This document shows positions 21,171 to 34,096 of a DNA stretch of 64,000 nt, one piece after another; the first letter of the stretch is position 1, and each line of letters begins with the position of its first letter. The position numbers and the translations under genes are program-made. The stretch comes from Sebastes aleutianus. Taxonomy: Eukaryota > Chordata > Actinopteri > Perciformes > Sebastidae. The stretch spans positions 11,697,044 to 11,761,043 of the forward strand of contig CAKAKS010000039.1 in NCBI GenBank assembly GCA_916700875.1, written 5' to 3'. Under the pieces are notes generated by a model, which saw only the letters and a list, made by a program, of their open reading frames with translations, did no database searches and was not told the origin of the DNA.

Positions 21171-22549
21171 AATGCATATTTATCTATTTTTATCTATTTA
21201 TTATTATTCTGTACATTTAGTATTTTCATTTTCACATCATAAGAGATGCTTTTCAGTTTTATAACGTGTTGTGGCCCGTTGCCTTCTGGGAAAGTGTTTG
21301 AAATGTTCCAGACCGAGACTTCTGTGTACCGTTACACCTCTACACGGGACGGAGCCGTCGTTAATGTTAGTAGCTCCACTTGTGCTTTTCCTGCTGCTTA
21401 TTTGGCTGGTTGATGGTTTTCAAGGAAACACACACAGGTGATTTCACTTTGACTGATTTAGACCTCTTCATGGTCTCACTCTTGTTGCACCTTCATCATC
21501 ATTACTACATGGAGTTTAACTTGAGATGACAGCTGGTCCTCCTGTTAGTGATTACATTATATTCACAGTTGGTCATGTGAGTGATGTTTGGGGTGAAAGC
21601 TCTTACAGTTCCGACGATGTGAGCTCCGAGCATCCTGTCCGTCTCCTTGTGGCTCAGGATCTTCACCATGCCGTCAGTGTCGGCGTTGGTCTTGGCTCGA
21701 CTGTTGGCTGCGAAGGGGAACTTGCCGACTTTGTACGGGACGCCCTGAGGAGGAGGAGGAGGAGGAGGAAGAGGAGGAAGAGGAGGAAGAGGAGGAGAGG
21801 ACTGTAAAAACACTGCTGGACTCTCGGCACCGAAAAACCACACAAAGATTCATTTATCAGTTATTATAGGCCTCATCCACATGTGTTTTTGTCTGTTTTA
21901 GTTTGGACTGTCTGTCATCGTTTCTGTGCTTCACATTGTAATTATTCTTTGGTTTCTATCATTGTTCGATGTTTTATTTGTGTGTGAAGGACTTTGTAAC
22001 GGTGTGTTTTAAAAGGTGCTATATAAATAAAGCATTACTTACTAACTTATCCTAACAGCTTTAAATATTGTCCAATTCTGCTCGTGATGAAGCTGCAGAG
22101 AATTTATGCTTATTTCTGCTGCCCCCAAGTGGCCAATAACAATCAGTCATTGCAGGTTTAAATTAATTAAAATTGGATATGCTGTGTACAGTGTTGTTTG
22201 GAGACGCCTCCTGCATTTTACACATTGGTTTTATCTCATTTGCAGGTAGCTGTATTATTCTCCTCCTCTGGCTGCTTCTACAATGTGCACGTTTTCCATA
22301 TATATCTAAATGAATCACCATCACCCTTCTCTTTATCATCACCCCCCCCTGACTCTCACCTCCTCTTTGAGCTGCTCCTCTGTCTTGCCCACCCAGGCCA
22401 CCTCGGGGTGTGTGTAGATGACGGAGGGAACACAGTTGTAGTCGATGTGCACGGCGCCGCCGGCCATGCCCTCCACGCAGATGATGCCCTCGTCTTCGGC
22501 CTTGTGGGCCAACATCGGCCCAGCGACCACGTCACCGATCGCATGAATA

Positions 22550-22808
22550 CTGAGGAGGGGAGGACCAAAGTTTCAGGAGTTTGACACACTTCAGCAGCTT
22601 CTATTCCGCTCATTATTAATTATTACATCCGCCAAGGAGGTTATGTTTTCTGGTTGGTTTGTTTATTTGTCAGCAGGATAACGGAAAAACTACTGGCCCC
22701 ATTTTATTCTTTTGAAACTTGACAGAAGGGTGTAGCATGGACAAAGGAAGAACCCATTAAACCCCCCTTCAGCTAGTGTTACTTCCTGTTTTTGGTTAAA
22801 GTTCTTTC
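22550..22808. repeat. Junction spacer between dld exon and truncated TRIM, D2
   Basis: Same repeat fragment and junction as at 11577-11834. Confidence 0.5.
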
Positions 22809-23318
22809 TCAATCAGAAAATGGGGGCGTGGTCACCTTCATGTGTTCTGCTGTTTGATCAAACTTCACTTTAACTTCTTCAAAAACCTTTAACTTCTCCT
22901 TTAAGGGCTCCAGAGTTTCCTGAAGTTCCTTCTTGTGTTGTCGTGCAGCTTCATCGATGGGTCTGAATCTGTGGTCGGTGTGTTTTTCTGAATCTCTGCA
23001 GACGACACACACCGGCTGCTGATGGTCCAGACAGAAGAGTTTGAGTTTCTCAGAGTGCAGACTGCAGAGAGCCTCTGAAGATCTCTGATCTCTCTCCTGT
23101 AACAAACTCTCACACACGTTCTTTAAAGCCAAGTTAGGAGGTAGGAAGCTCTTTGAATGTCTTCTCTTACAAAGTGGACACTCTCGGACGTGTTTCTCTG
23201 TCCACCAGCTCTGCAGACAGACTTTACAGAAGCTGTGGCTACATGACAGGATGACAGGATCTTTAAAGACGTCGTGGCAGACAGAACAGCAGAGATCGTC
23301 CTCTAATCTGGAAGCCAT
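22809..23318 (-). pseudogene. Truncated TRIM tr2: RING and B-box only
   Basis: Identical in its 169 residues to tr1, including the ATGAAG|GTGACC break (donor-like site after 22836) and the short unrelated tail. It keeps the in-frame TAA before the ATG and the same promoter-like upstream region. The adjacent duplication unit explains the identity, so tr1 and tr2 are not independent evidence of selection. Confidence 0.85.
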
Positions 23319-23547
23319 TTAGTCTCTGAGTGAAGCTGAAAACACAGCAGGCAGACGGCTCAGCCACTCCCTGTTCCCTGAAAGTTACTTTGAGTCTTTG
23401 TTCTTGTAAAACTCTGGTTCAGTTTGTGGATTCAGCAGCTGGTTGAAGTGGTAGTATTCCAGTATTCCCAGTATTCCCTCCTGTAGATGTCCTCTCTCAG
23501 TGGTAGTGCTGGTTTTGGTCTGAAGGTGAATCTTATCGTCCGTCTCT

Positions 23548-23607
<60 letters not shown>

Positions 23608-23943
23608 CGTCCCAGTGAGGCAGAATAATAACCTGTTTCCTGGTTTGTCTCAGGTATATTAAATTAACCCCTTCAACCCCGTGGAGTTCTGACTCATGCT
23701 CAGTGTGACTGGAGCTGTGATGTTGGAGGGTTACAGCAGAGGGTGCTAGAAATAAAGGGATGGTTCCCACTCAGGTGCTCTTTGGGTGGACTCGGACTGA
23801 CTGAACTTTTTGGGTATGATTCCTATTTTTCAAATACTATAGTCTTTTATTAAAGATCTTAAATAATTGCAGAGTTGTAATTCTCACCCATAAAGTAGGC
23901 TAGTATGACATCCTGCCTTTATTTGACACAACATGCTTTTGTA
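23319..23943 (-). promoter_or_regulatory. Upstream region of tr2 and cassette boundary
   Basis: (TG)n at about 23550-23606; next cassette opens at 23774. Matches the tr1 upstream region closely. Confidence 0.4.
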
Positions 23944-24629
23944 TTAACCCTCTGAGACCCGACCAACTTTACTGTCTTTCAGTTTTAAAGCTAGAGTGAA
24001 GATCCTGGTATCATATGAAACTATAAAAACTAATGAATCCATCAGTACCAACCATGTCATACTAGCTTGTCATGAAGGAGGATAAATAACGCTCCAAACT
24101 TACGCTAAAGTTTGGCGAGGAAAAACTGTCATGTCCATTTTTCAAAGGGGTCCCTTGACCTCTGACCTCCAGATATGTGAATGAAAATGGGTTCTATGGG
24201 TACCCACGAGTCTCCCCTTTACAGACATGCCCACTTTATGATAATCATATGCAGTTTGGGGCAAGTCATAGTCAAGTCAGCACACTGACACACTGACAGC
24301 TGTTTTTGCCTGTTGGGCTGCAGTTTGCCATGTTATGATTTGAGCATATTTTTTATGCTAAATGCAGTACCTGTGAGGGTTTCTGGACAATATTTGTCAT
24401 TGTTTTGTGTTAATTGATTTACAATAATAAATATATTCATACATTTGCATAAAGCAGCACATTTGTCCACTCCCATGTTGATAAGAGTATTAAGTACTTG
24501 ACAAATCTCCCTTTAAGGTACATTTTGAACACATTAATGAATGTGTGATTAATTTGAAATTAATCATCATTAACTATGGACAATCATGCGATTAATCGTG
24601 ATAAAACATTTTAATCGATTGACTGCCCT
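23944..24629. repeat. Dispersed repeat R, copy 5
   Basis: T-cassette form, essentially identical to copy 3. Confidence 0.6.
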
Positions 24630-25285
24630 ACTACAAATAATAATCAGCATAATAATAAACTTTAATTCTAATTTGTTGATGAACAGTTTTACTGGGATTT
24701 TGTTTGTTTTCTTTTCAGTACTTAGAGACGATAAAAAGGAGTGCAGTGATGTAACAAAATTATGGGAACACCTTACAGGAGAATATAAAACATGTGAACA
24801 AATATCCGAAAAAATTGTCTGAAAAATTATTGGTAAAATATCTGAAAACTAAACTAGATAAAAATCTATTAGTAAAGAGAACTATCTACCATTCATACAT
24901 ACAGAAAAGTATTAGTAAAATATGTGAACACATATCTGACAAATATGTTTCCAATATGAGAAAACTAAACTAAACATAAGTAAAGAGGACGTTCTACCAT
25001 TCAGACAAATGTGAAAAATATCAGAAAATGATTAGTAAAATATTTGAAAAATGTCTGATAAAAATGTGTAAAATAAGTGAAAACTAAAGTAAATATCATG
25101 TATTAGTAAAGAGGACGTTGTACCATTCAGACATATAGAGCCGTCCTCTCACACATCTGACTGCAGCAGATTACTAACAGCAGGTTTCCACGACTGTGTG
25201 ACTGAAGCCTGATGTATAAAGCAACATTTACTAAAGCTTTGACTCTGACAGGTAGTTTTACTGAGGACTAGAACAGAAACTCTTC

Positions 25286-25318
<33 letters not shown>

Positions 25319-25603
25319 ACATTTTAAAGTTACAACCTCAGATCAAAAACAAAAGCACCACCAGTTTCTGCTTCACGAGTCACTTTAATTTTCCAGTTGA
25401 AGCTTTAATCTCATTTATAATGATGAATTACAGTGAACACATGATGTGAAATAAAATCTCTTTAACATTTTACATGAATAAACAAATCAATGTTTGAACC
25501 TGCTGTTCAAATACACAGAAACTTCACATTAAAGATATAATCAATAATCGTGTTCTCTGAAGCTCTGTACGCCGCTGTTTCCTGTTAAAGGCAGTGGTGT
25601 TGG
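24630..25603. other. AT-rich spacer 3' of the broken TRIM gene
   Basis: No gene. Near-identical to 13660-14631, including the interrupted (AT)n tract. Confidence 0.5.
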
Positions 25604-25638
25604 TCATCATCATCATCATCACCATCATCACCATCAGG

Positions 25639-25690
<52 letters not shown>

Positions 25691-25697
25691 CCATCAC

Positions 25698-25738
<41 letters not shown>

Positions 25739-25760
25739 CCATCATAGTCATCATCATCAT
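25604..25760. repeat. (ATC)n microsatellite abutting the stop codon of the broken TRIM gene
   Basis: Matches the tract at 14632-14788 in length and interruptions, which points to a very young duplication given how fast such tracts change. Confidence 0.95.
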
Positions 25761-27158
25761 CTATTTCTGTTGTCCTACAGTCACAGAAACCTTCACTGGT
25801 AAAACCTTCAGTGGGAGATAATCCAGATTGTCAATGTATGGAAACATCCTCTCAGTGAAAGTGTGTGTGAAGGTGTGTATGTGTGTGTTAGTATCAGGAT
25901 CAGAGAACGACAGCTTTCCTTTGTTCCAGTCCAGATTCACTCTGATCCTCTGGAGCTTCTTCTGGACTACGAGATCAGTGAATGGACCTGGTGGGGAGAA
26001 TGCTTTGTATTTACCTTTAAAGAACTCTATTCTCCATAATCCAGACCGTATGACTCCCTTCCTCTGGACAGACTCTGCTAACACACCCAGTGACCAGCCT
26101 GTATAGTCTCCAACCTGGACGTCCCAGCTGTGAGTCCCTGAGTTAAAGCCCTCAGAGCACAGGACAGAGTAGTAGTAACCATCAACCTCTCTGGATTATC
26201 AGGAAAGCTGCTGTTCCTCTCCTCGTCTCACACTGGTCAGATCTTCAGACAGGATGAGTTCTGGATCAGCAGTGTTTGGGTCCAGAATCACAGGAGTGTA
26301 GGAGACCATGTCCTTCATCTTGTTCCAGATGTTGAAGGTCAGGTTGCCCAGGTGTTTGGCCTGGTCTATCAGAGCTCCTGAGAGCAGCTGTGGATCCTCC
26401 AGCAGGGGGCGCTGCTGGACTCTTTCCACTGCAGCCTTGTAGTTGAGCAGGAATGAGACGTCTTCAGCTCTCAGCTCGTCCTCTGTGGCTCTGACTGTGT
26501 CTGAAAGAGCTGCTATCTCTCTGCTCACAGCCTCCATCTTCTCCTTCATCATCTGACTCTTCTGCTCCTCTTCCTCCCTCAGTGCAGCCATCCTGGCCTC
26601 CTCTTCCTCTTCTAGAAACTGGTGAAGCTTCTTAAACTGCTCCTTAATCTGCCTCTCTGTGTGTCGGGCCTGGACCTTCATGTGTTCTGCTGTTTGATCA
26701 AACTTCACTTTAACTTCTTCAAAAACCTTTAACTTCTCCTTTAAGGGCTCCAGAGTTTCCTGAAGTTCCTTCTTGTGTTGTTGTGCAGCTTCATCGATGG
26801 GTCTGAATCTGTGGTTGGAGTGTTTTTCTGAATCTCTGCAGATGTGACACACCGGCTGCTGATGGTCCAGACAGAAGAGTCTGAGTTTCTCAGAGTGCAG
26901 ACTGCAGAGAGCCTCTGAAGATCTCTGAGCTCTCTCCTGTAAGAAACTCTCACACACGTTCTTTAAATCCAAGTTAGGAGGTAGGACGTTCTTTGAAGAT
27001 CTTCTCTTACAAAGTGGACACTCTTGAACGTGTTTCTCTGTCCACCAGCTCTGCAGACAGACTTTACAGAAGCTGTGGCTACATGACAGGATGACAGGAT
27101 CTTTAAAGATGTCGTGGCAGACAGAACAGCAGAGATCGTCCTCTAATCTGGAAGCCAT
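25761..27158 (-). pseudogene. TRIM35/A33-like gene with frameshift (psi-T3)
   Basis: RING, B-box2, coiled coil and the PRY start are intact for 319 codons. Then an extra base (CAGCAGCTTTCC where relatives have CAGCAGCTTCC or CAGCAGTTTCC) gives QQLS and a TGA at 26199. About 20 bases downstream one base is missing (CATCAACC for CATCAAACC), which restores the frame, and the rest of the SPRY matches T2 exactly. Total length equals T2. The first 5' part and the whole 3' part match T2, while about 26187-26912 carries other-family variants (HQQP, FEEVK, KEKMEAV, EDPQLL). The indels thus lie at the edge of a converted or mis-assembled patch. If real, the product would be a TRIM without SPRY. Confidence 0.85.
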
Positions 27159-27378
27159 TTAGTCTCTGAGTGAAGCTGAAAACACAGCAGGCAGACGGCT
27201 CAGCCACTCCCTGTTCCCTGAAAGTTACTTTGAGACTTTGTTCTTGTAAAACTCTGGTTCAGTTTGTGGATTCAGCAGCTGGTTGAAGTGGTAGTATTCC
27301 AGTATTCCCTCCTGTAGATGTCCTCTCTCAGTGGAAGTGGTGGTTTTGGTCTGAATGTGAATCTTATCGTCCGTCTCT

Positions 27379-27434
<56 letters not shown>

Positions 27435-27637
27435 CGTCTCAGTAAAGCAGAATAACAATCTGTTTCCTGGTTTGTCTCAGGTATATTAAATTAACCCCTT
27501 TAACCCCGAGGAGTTATGACTCATGCTCAGTGTGACTGGAACTGTGATGTTGGAGGGTTACAGCAGAGGGTGCTAGAAATAAAGGGATGGTTCCCACTCA
27601 GGTGCTCTTTGGGTGGACTCGGACTGATGCTTTTGTT
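27159..27637 (-). promoter_or_regulatory. Upstream region of psi-T3 and cassette boundary
   Basis: (TG)n at about 27380-27433; next cassette opens at 27601 with the same 130-bp loss as at 16627. Confidence 0.4.
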
Positions 27638-28276
27638 TTAACCCTCTGAGACCCGACCAACTTTACTGTCTTTCAGTTTTAAAGCTAGAGTGAAGATCCT
27701 GGTATCATATGAAACTATAAAAACTAATGAATCCATCAGTACCAACCATGTCATACTAGCTTGTCATGAAGGAGGATAAATAATGCTCCAAACTTACGCT
27801 AAAGTTTGGCGAGGAAAAACTGTCATGTCAATTTTCAAAGGGGTCCCTTGACCTCTGATCTCCAGATATGTGAATGAAAATGTGTTCTATGGGTACCCAC
27901 GAGTCTCCCCTTTACAGACATGCCCACTTTATGATAATCACATGCAGTTTGGAGCAAGTCATAGTCAAGTCAGCACACTGACACACTGACAGCTGTTGTT
28001 GCCTGTTGGGCTGCAGTTTGCCATGTTATGATTTTAGCATATTTTTATTCTAAATGCAGTACCTGTGAGGGTTTCTGGACAATACTTGTATTTGTTTTGT
28101 GTTAATTGATTTACAATAATAAATATATACATACATTTGCATAAAGCAGCATATTTGCCCACTCCCATGTTGATAAGAGTATTAAATTCTTGACAAATCT
28201 CCCTTTAAGATACATTTGAACAGATAAAAAACTTTCCATTAATCGCGATTAAATATTTTAATTGATTGACAGCCCT
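27638..28276. repeat. Dispersed repeat R, copy 6
   Basis: D-cassette form. Confidence 0.6.
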
Positions 28277-29720
28277 AATATATATACTGTATTCCACATA
28301 CATACATACTGTATAACATAACACTGGGAGTTGGGTAATTTTCAATAAGGAGTACTTTTAGTTTTGATACTCTAAAGTACATTTTGATACAAATACTTAT
28401 GTAGCCTACTTGAATACGATTTTGAATGCAGCACTTTTACTTGTAATGGACTATATTTATATTGTGGTATTACTACTTTTACTTGAGGAAAATATCTCAC
28501 AAGAGTTATTGTAAACAAGTCTCGGTAAAAGAAAAGTTACACACTGTGGTCTTATTCAACTGATACTGGATTTATTGGTTTAAATGGTGAGATGAGCGAG
28601 AGCAGGCCAGAGCCAATCACAGTGAAGCAACCAGAGCAGGAAACTACCAACTACACTGGATCTATACTGGTGTTTTAACGGGTAAAACAACACTGTAGTT
28701 CTGCATAGATCAGTGATGTCACAGCAGGTGTTGAAATTAAAGGTGCACCATGGAGTTTTGTTGTAAACAAATGTTTACGTTTAGTGTTATCACCAAAACA
28801 CTGGAGTGCATGTCCTTTGTGCAGATTTAAAGTATTTTAAATCCTGCATTGTTTACTATCTTCTTCTTCCCTGCCTTTTTTGGTGCATTGCTGCATATCT
28901 TGGCGTGTAACGGCCACCTGTAGATCAGCACGAGATAAAGGAAACATGGACCCACAGCTCCATGAGGAGGTTTAAAACTCCACAGGGAAATTTAAAGTTG
29001 TTTAAATGACTTTACTCCCTCAAATTATCACCTTCCCTCCGTTTGTCATCCACACTCTTTCATACTTTGATTTTAATCTTCAGGCTTGAAATCATACCAG
29101 ATATAATGTTAACTCAAGGTGGACTTACTAGCTTCGTCCAGGAGCTTTCAACCACATCTCAGTGAATGGATTGTGCTCAGTTGTCATGACGTGTTTGAAG
29201 GCTTTGGAAAAAAGCTAGGAAGTGAACCTTAAAAAACATTTCAAAGTACAAATGATCGATTATGATTTTATATTGTTTTGTCTGCAACTTTTTATGCTAC
29301 CATTTGTTAAATACAGGTTAATGAGAAATATCGATTTGGAGGAAGACATTATGCAAATTACTAAATTTAGTCGACAATTTCTCAAAAAAGTCTATATTTC
29401 TGATTTTCATACTAAATGTATTGATAATCCAGGGTTAAAACACCTGCTGTGATAGCACTGATTGTAACTTTAAGAGTGGATTTAACCTTTAAAACGTAGT
29501 TTCCTGCTCAGGTCACACATCCGATTTGTGGTGTTAGATTCTGTAAAAAACAGAGAAACAAAAACTTCTTCCTTTACAAGAGAAAGCGCAGCCACCCAGC
29601 CAAAAATAATATTTAGATCTCTATGTGCTGTAAATGAGTGAATAATATTCTTTTAAACTATGTATGTTTGGAAAGCAAGAAGACTGATCTGCAGTCAGTG
29701 TTTAACCCCTCCTTTATCGT
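28277..29720. other. Left part of D cassette 3, no gene
   Basis: Same content as 17303-18746: teleost repeat remnant, one block X, unclassified dld 3' flank. Confidence 0.5.
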
Positions 29721-30104
29721 TTTATTGAGAACATTTAAATAACATCAGAGCTAAATGTGGTACAGTTGGATGCCGGTGGGTTGGATGAAGGTTTGGACGC
29801 AGACACACACACACAGCTTCCTGTTTCCTCCTCTCGTTATTTACACTGAAGGTGCGACTGCGACAGCGGCGGCGGCGGCAACAGGGGATCAGAAGTTGAT
29901 GGCTTTGCCGAAGGAGGCGGCCAGGTTTGCTTCTCTGAAGGCCTCCGACACCGTCTGCAGGAGGAGGAGGAGGAGGAGGAGGATGGACAGAAGGTGGATG
30001 AAGAGAGGAAAGGAAAGGATGAAGCAACGGAAGAGTTTGAGATTTAATTTCAGTCTGGTTGTGTTTTAACTGTTAATATTTAAATTGTTGTCTGGACCGC
30101 AGAG

Positions 30105-30815
30105 GGCCAGCCCTACAAACGCAAACGTCTGAGGGATGAAGTCACACGATTGGTCGGCCGAGTGTTGGAGTTTCCTCATTGGCCGTTGCTCTTTCAAAAT
30201 GAAAAGGTGGGGAACAATCCTTTATGCAAATGAGCCCGTCCGGCGCGACGCGTCCGGCTCACGAAACCAAGCTGTGAAACTAGGCGATCTAGTTCTAAAA
30301 TGAAACCAGATTCAGCAATAGCATCGCCTCTCTCTTAAAATGTTTTCAGAAGTAGATTTTGGTGGATTGTTTGGACGGAATAACAGAAGGTTTACGAGCA
30401 GAGAGCAGAAAACCAGGGACCAATCAGGTGCATTCAACGAGAGGGCACGTCACCGCTTGAACAGCCAGTTGAGTGGAGCAGCGCGTCTTCTAGTGTCCTC
30501 ACCGGACCTGGTGGACATGTACTGCTGGATTTAACATTACAGACATGACCAACGACTATTAGTGGAACAATTTAGCCACAAATTCACAGACTGACTGTAC
30601 ACGGTCCAGACGTATACTCGGTTTGGACCCAGTCTTGATTTACCACTTTTCAGCAGATTATGAGCCTTTATGTGCCGCTCCCCTACTTATTACAGTCCTG
30701 CAAGAGCCGCAGATACCGGATTACTTTCTTCTGTCTGTCGAGATGTAATGAGAATTTCAACAAATATAACAAAAAAGTTTTTGAAGAAGATTACCAACCC
30801 TAGCTTTAAGAGCCT
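30105..30815. repeat. Probable dispersed repeat in the last dld intron, D3
   Basis: Counterpart of 8090-8800. No gene. Confidence 0.35.
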
Positions 30816-30856
30816 CTTCTACTCTCTTTGTCAGTGTGCAGCATTTCTTTCTATGT

Positions 30857-30857
<1 letters not shown>

Positions 30858-30916
<59 letters not shown>
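30858..30916. repeat. (GT)n microsatellite in dld intron, D3
   Basis: About 58 bp, so its length differs from D2 although the flanks are almost identical. Confidence 0.95.
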
Positions 30917-30917
<1 letters not shown>

Positions 30918-31861
30918 GCAGTGGGACATACAGGATGGGCGTGGCAGACTCTGGCGATGTCCTCACAGGAAGCGCCGTACTCCATGGCCAAAGCAGCTTC
31001 ATTGATCATCTCTCCTGCCCCCTGCAGGGAAACAACATGTTAATGGAACCGTCTGAATCTCTCTTCTCAAGAACACATTTTATTTTGAAGAACACATTTC
31101 ATAGCAGTGCGTCTCCAGTGATGTTTATAGGTCAGCCCAACACTTCTATCAACAGTGAAACATGTCAGAAACATTTAAAATGATTGCCATAAAAGCTAAA
31201 TCAAGTTATAGTGATTATATTGCTAACATGCTACCAGTTTGCACATTATACTAACATGCTAGCAGGGCAAACGCAGTACTAATTTAGCCTGTTAGCTAAC
31301 TGTGTTAATTTAATGTTACACCAACCTGCTAAATGTCAGCATGTTGCTGTGCTAGCTGTGAGCATGTTAGGACGCTAAACATTCTTACATTAACAACCAA
31401 TAATGTTTAAGATGCACGTTAAGACAAGTTAACATACTAACATTTAGCTCAAAGTGAAGCTATGAGACGTCCTAAAGGGGCCACCGTACAGAGGATAAAC
31501 CCTTGATAAACATGACTTTTCCTCTAGCGCCACCTTCAGGACAAACATGTTCAAACCTACTAGTGGTAAGAAACTAAGAACAGAACGTTGTCTTTCTGAT
31601 TTGTTTCCAGGTGTGTAATGAGCATTATATATGTTGCACATTTTGACACGTCAAAGCAGGAAAACAGGTGTTTTAATTCATAGCATTAATGAAGGCTCTG
31701 TTCCATTTAGGTGGCAAGTTCTAGTGTTTGATATTGTGCATGCTGCCTCAGTGTTCACAAGCATGAGTTCTGCCCTGAAACTTAGCTCCACGCTGTTAGC
31801 AACATGTGCTGAGTTTAGCACGGAGCTGGAAGACCCGCCTGCAGGTTCCCGCTCAACAGTA

Positions 31862-31903
<42 letters not shown>

Positions 31904-31911
31904 GTGTTTAA

Positions 31912-32159
31912 GGCTGCATTCACACCAAATCAGGTGTTGCGACGAAATACAGGCCTCCCATTCATTTCAATGTGAGTAGTGCGTTTAGGCAACCCGACGT
32001 CACACTGTGGTGGTCAATCACGTAACCGGCGAGCCAGAGCTGCACAACCTAGTCGTGAGGAAACAAAGACATAAATGGCCGCGCAGTTGCTTGGCGTGAA
32101 ATGGGCCATTTAAGTGACACTCCCACAACGCCGCACAACCCTGATTTGGAGTGAAACCT
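31912..32159. mobile_element. MITE-like element M, copy 3
   Basis: Closest to copy 2 (shares GGCCTCCCATTCATTTCAA). Preceded by (GA)n at about 31863-31901. Confidence 0.6.
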
Positions 32160-32734
32160 AATGCATATTTATATATTTTTTATTATTCTGTACATTTAGT
32201 ATTTTCATTTTCACATCATAAGAGATGCTTTTCAGTTTTATAACGTGTTGTGACCTGTTGCCTTCTGGGAAAGTGTTTGAAATGTTCCAGACCGAGACTT
32301 CTGTGTACCGTTACACCTCTACACGGGACGGAGCCGTCGTTAATGTTAGTAGCTCCACCTGTGCTTTTCCTGCTGCTTATTTGGCAGGTTGATGGTTTTC
32401 AAGGAATCACACACAGGTGATTTCACTTTGACTGATTTAGACCGCTTCATGGTCTCACTCTTGTTGCACCTTCATCATCATTACTACATGGAGTTTAACT
32501 TGAGATGACAGCTGGTCCTCCTGTTATTGATTACATTATATTCACAGTTGGTCATGTGAGAGATGTTTGGGGTGAAAGCTCTTACAGTTCCGACGATGTG
32601 AGCTCCGAGCATCCTGTCCGTCTCCTTGTGGCTCAGGATCTTCACCATGCCGTCAGTGTCGGCGTTGGTCTTGGCTCGGCTGTTGGCTGCGAAGGGGAAC
32701 TTGCCGACTTTGTACGGGACGCCCTGAGGAGGAG

Positions 32735-32766
<32 letters not shown>

Positions 32767-33525
32767 AGAGGAGGAGAGGACTGTAAAAACACTGCTGGAC
32801 TCTCGGCACAGAAAAACCACACAAAGATTCATTTATCAGTTATTATAGGCCTCATCCACATGTTTTTGTCTGTTTTAGTTTGGACTGTCTGTCATCGTTT
32901 CTGTGCTTCATATTGTAATTATTCTTTGGTTTCTATCATTGTTCGATGTTTTATTTGTGTGTGAAGCACTTTGTAACGGTGTGTTTTAAAAGGTGCTATA
33001 TAAATAAAGCATTACTTACTAACTTATCCTAACAGCTTTAAATATTGTCCAATTCTGCTCGTGATGAAGCTGCAGAGAATTTATGCTCGTTTCTGCTGCC
33101 CCCAAGTGGCCAATAACAATCAGTCATTGCAGGTTTAAATTAATTAAAATTGGACATGTTGTGTACAGTGTTGTTTGGAGACGCCTCCTGCATTTTACAC
33201 ATTGGTTTTATCTCATTTGCAGGTAGCTGTATTATTCTCCTCCTCTGGCTGCTTCTACAATGTGCACGTTTTCCATATATATCTAAATGAATCACCACCA
33301 CCCTTCTCTTCATCATCACCCCCCCTGACTCTCACCTCCTCTTTGAGCTGCTCCTCTGTCTTGCCCACCCAGGCCACCTCGGGGTGTGTGTAGATGACGG
33401 AGGGAACACAGTTGTAGTCGATGTGCACGGCGCCGCCGGCCATGCCCTCCACGCAGATGATGCCCTCGTCCTCGGCCTTGTGGGCCAACATCGGCCCAGC
33501 GACCACGTCACCGATCGCATGAATG

Positions 33526-33784
33526 CTGAGGAGGGGAGGACCAAAGTTTCAGGAGTTTGACACACTTCAGCAGCTTCTATTCCGCTCATTATTAATTATT
33601 ACATCCGCCAAGGAGGTTATGTTTTCTGGTTGATTTGTTTATTTGTCAGCAGGATAACGGAAAAACTACTGGCCCCATTTTATTCTTTTGAAACTTGACA
33701 GAAGGGTGTAGCATGGACAAAGGAAGAACTCATTAAACCCCCCTTCAGCTAGTGTTACTTCCTGTTTTTGGTTAAAGTTCTTTC
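33526..33784. repeat. Junction spacer between dld exon and truncated TRIM, D3
   Basis: Same repeat fragment and junction as at 11577-11834. Confidence 0.5.
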
Positions 33785-34096
33785 TCAATCAGAAAATGGG
33801 GGCGTGGTCACCTTCATGTGTTCTGCTGTTTGATCAAACTTCACTTTAACTTCTTCAAAAACCTTTAACTTCTCCTTTAAGGGCTCCAGAGTTTCCTGAA
33901 GTTCCTTCTTGTGTTGTTGTGCAGCTTCATCGATGGGTCTGATTATGTGGTTGGTGTGTTTTTCTGAATCTCTGCAGACGAGACACACCGGCTGCTGATG
34001 GTCCAGACAGAAGAGTGCGACTTTCTCAGAGTGCAGACTGCAGAGAGCCTCAGAAGACCTCTGATCTCTCTCCTGTAAGAAACTCTCACACAGCAT
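33785..34096 (-). pseudogene. RING-less truncated TRIM tr3: B-box only
   Basis: The ATG at 34094-34096 is fused directly to codon 68 of the family (ATG CTG TGT GAG), so codons 2-67 with the whole RING are gone by a 198-bp in-frame deletion. B-box2 ligands are complete, the 3' break after HMK (donor-like site next to 33812) is the same as in tr1, and the tail ends FSD. The TAA that precedes the ATG in intact genes has become AAA. Translated from this ATG, the product would be a 103-residue B-box protein with no ligase activity. A longer reading upstream would need a GTG start, which I reject. Confidence 0.85.

Larger units (their letters stand above)
18747..22549 (-). pseudogene. dld: dld 3'-end fragment D2
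   Basis: Exons at 22360-22549, 21607-21744, 19932-20021 and 18915-18980, with AATAAA at 18747-18752. The encoded residues match D1. The acceptor of the 90-bp exon is damaged: on the minus strand it reads CTGCAA before GGGG, where the other three copies read CTGCAG. The nearest usable AG would start the exon one base later and shift the frame. This copy is therefore clearly non-functional even as a dld tail. The upstream neighbour is the truncated TRIM tr2. Confidence 0.93.
12802..23773. repeat. Higher-order duplication unit 1 (T + D cassettes)
   Basis: About 10,972 bp that reappears almost unchanged starting at 23774. It contains TRIM gene T2, dld fragment D2 and truncated TRIM tr2. Corresponding landmarks are displaced by 10,972-10,979 bp throughout. 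Confidence 0.9.
29721..33525 (-). pseudogene. dld: dld 3'-end fragment D3
   Basis: Exons at 33336-33525, 32586-32723, 30932-31021 and 29889-29954; AATAAA at 29721-29726. All four exons are open and all splice sites are intact, including the acceptor lost in D2. The exon nearest the TRIM fragment starts with C where D1 and D2 have T; both complete an Asn codon (AAC or AAT). This copy is a mosaic, D2-like on the left and D4-like on the right. Confidence 0.93.
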
